This document shows, in pieces, positions 5,910 to 6,159 of a stretch of 6,159 nt of DNA. Source of the DNA: Pseudomonadota bacterium (GTDB taxonomy: Bacteria > Desulfobacterota > Desulfobulbia > Desulfobulbales > SURF-16); NCBI GenBank assembly GCA_030597865.1, contig JAUVQZ010000172.1, positions 1-6,159 of the forward strand. The letters run 5' to 3'. The translations under genes and the position numbers were made by a program. The notes beneath the pieces are model-generated. The model was not told the DNA's origin. It worked only from the letters and a program-made list of their open reading frames with translations, and made no database searches. Positions within the stretch are counted from its first letter, which is position 1; every line of letters begins with the position of its first letter.

Positions 5910-5925
5910 AGCAACCCCTGTGCCA
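5910..5925 (-). promoter_or_regulatory. Sigma-54 (RpoN) -24/-12 promoter for the chemotaxis operon
   Basis: On the minus strand this reads TGGCAC-AGGGG-TTGCT, against the sigma-54 consensus TGGCACG-N4-TTGCW. The invariant GG (-25/-24) and GC (-13/-12) are present at exact spacing; the only departure is A for G after TGGCAC. The predicted transcription start is near 5899, giving an approximately 85-nt leader to the first receiver gene at 5814. I saw no comparable sigma-70 promoter in the leader. Sigma-54 promoters need an AAA+ enhancer-binding activator, fitting the dyads found about 120-235 nt upstream. Prediction from motif only. Confidence 0.8.
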
Positions 5926-6012
5926 CAACGGGGCAGAGGGGAGAAAGAGGTGTAACCAGTTGTAATGGTGTGGATAAGGCTAGGTGAGGGGAGAATGGCA
6001 CAAGGCCCTCTG

Positions 6013-6028
6013 ATGACTAAAATGTCAT
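6013..6028. promoter_or_regulatory. Dyad ATGAC-N6-GTCAT, candidate activator site (site 1)
   Basis: Perfect 5-bp inverted repeat around a 6-bp AT-only spacer (TAAAAT). It is centred about 121 nt upstream of the predicted sigma-54 start, inside the usual range for enhancer-binding-protein sites. It shares the GAC-N6-GTC core with the two sites to the right. The cognate protein is unknown. Confidence 0.4.
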
Positions 6029-6102
6029 GGGGATATACAGGCGAGGAGGGAATGGGCAGTGCAGTCCCGTGTGATACCTTGCGGGGTAAGATTTGGCCAG
6101 GT

Positions 6103-6120
6103 GGCGACCTTTATGTCGCC
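6103..6120. promoter_or_regulatory. Dyad GGCGAC-N6-GTCGCC, candidate activator site (site 2)
   Basis: Perfect 6-bp inverted repeat around CTTTAT, with the same GAC-N6-GTC core as site 1. It is centred about 212 nt upstream of the predicted start of transcription and 23 bp (roughly two helical turns) from site 3. It also forms the left arm of the larger hairpin at 6104-6142. Confidence 0.4.
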
Positions 6121-6142
6121 CCAGAAACGACACAAAGGTCGC
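6104..6142. repeat. 15-bp inverted repeat / hairpin with 9-nt loop
   Basis: The left arm (6104-6118) and right arm (6128-6142) pair over 15 bp with one A-C mismatch on the plus strand. On a minus-strand transcript that pair becomes a G-U wobble, so the stem is then unbroken. The loop is CCCCAGAAA. No T-run follows on either side, so it is not an ordinary intrinsic terminator. Each arm is itself a GAC-N6-GTC dyad, so paired protein-binding sites are an equally good explanation. Confidence 0.6.
6128..6141. promoter_or_regulatory. Dyad CGAC-N6-GTCG, candidate activator site (site 3)
   Basis: Perfect 4-bp inverted repeat around ACAAAG, with the same GAC-N6-GTC core as sites 1 and 2. It is centred about 235 nt upstream of the predicted start of transcription. 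It is the shortest of the three, and its case rests on its regular placement beside site 2. Confidence 0.35.
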
Positions 6143-6159
6143 TTGAGAATGGGCCCTGA

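Larger units (their letters stand above)
5815..6159. other. Upstream region without a convincing gene
   Basis: 345 nt that hold the operon leader (about 5815-5899), the sigma-54 promoter (5910-5925), and the dyads and hairpin (6013-6142). A plus-strand open frame of 64 codons (5965-6159, with an alternative ATG at 5995 preceded by GAGG) ends at the last base of the window. Its translation resembles no family I recognise and it overlaps the dyad structures, so I treat it as non-coding. Any gene beyond the right edge cannot be seen. Confidence 0.6.

Noticed and set aside
5995..6011. Plus-strand TGGCAC at 5995-6000 as a second, divergent sigma-54 promoter.
   Set aside because: The following -12 position reads CCTCT with no TTGC element, so only half of the motif is present.
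6104..6142. The 15-bp hairpin as an intrinsic terminator.
   Set aside because: No T-rich tract follows the stem on either strand.
5965..6159. Plus-strand open frame of 64 codons ending at the last base of the window, with an alternative ATG at 5995 preceded by GAGG.
   Set aside because: The translation matches no family I know and has an odd composition. It overlaps the dyads and hairpin, and short open frames are common at this GC content. Not firmly excluded.

Overview
This window is most of one leftward (minus-strand) chemotaxis-type operon plus its upstream control region. Its GC content is moderately high. The gene set (a CheA with a P2-like and a MshEN-like module, a STAS protein, two stand-alone receivers and a soluble receptor-like coiled-coil protein) and a clear sigma-54 (-24/-12) promoter resemble Desulfobacterota (the old Deltaproteobacteria). 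That assignment rests on memory of similar proteins and is only moderately secure. The genes look intact and tightly packed, with no sign of insertion sequences, tRNA, rRNA or CRISPR.

Layout in transcription order, right to left. (1) 5815-6159 is an upstream region with no convincing gene. It carries a near-consensus sigma-54 promoter (5910-5925), three GAC-N6-GTC dyads centred about 120, 210 and 235 nt upstream of the predicted start of transcription, and a strong 15-bp hairpin. (2) 5392-5814 encodes a single-domain response regulator. (3) 3356-5392 encodes a 678-residue cytoplasmic coiled-coil protein with two degenerate chemoreceptor-hairpin-like segments, CheZ-like D-x-x-x-Q motifs and an acidic tail with two ELF-type motifs. 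(4) 3023-3334 encodes a small STAS protein with no phosphorylatable residue at the usual position. (5) 2627-2992 encodes a canonical CheY. (6) 509-2611 encodes a full-length CheA. (7) 1-494 encodes the N-terminal receiver and linker of CheB and runs off the left edge. Junctions are tight: a TAATG overlap, gaps of 14, 15 and about 21-30 nt, and no internal terminator. The genes are probably co-transcribed.

Inferred working model: CheA autophosphorylates on His44 and passes phosphate to CheY, the first receiver and CheB. The soluble coiled-coil protein and STAS protein probably form or regulate a cytoplasmic signalling assembly in place of, or alongside, membrane receptors encoded elsewhere. 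No CheW, CheR, CheD, CheC/CheX or canonical CheZ is visible here. The most interesting leads are the receptor-like protein, which may also dephosphorylate CheY; the tandem MshEN-like (possible cyclic-di-GMP) motifs inside CheA; the sigma-54/enhancer architecture; and two homopolymer tracts in cheA that could cause frameshifts.
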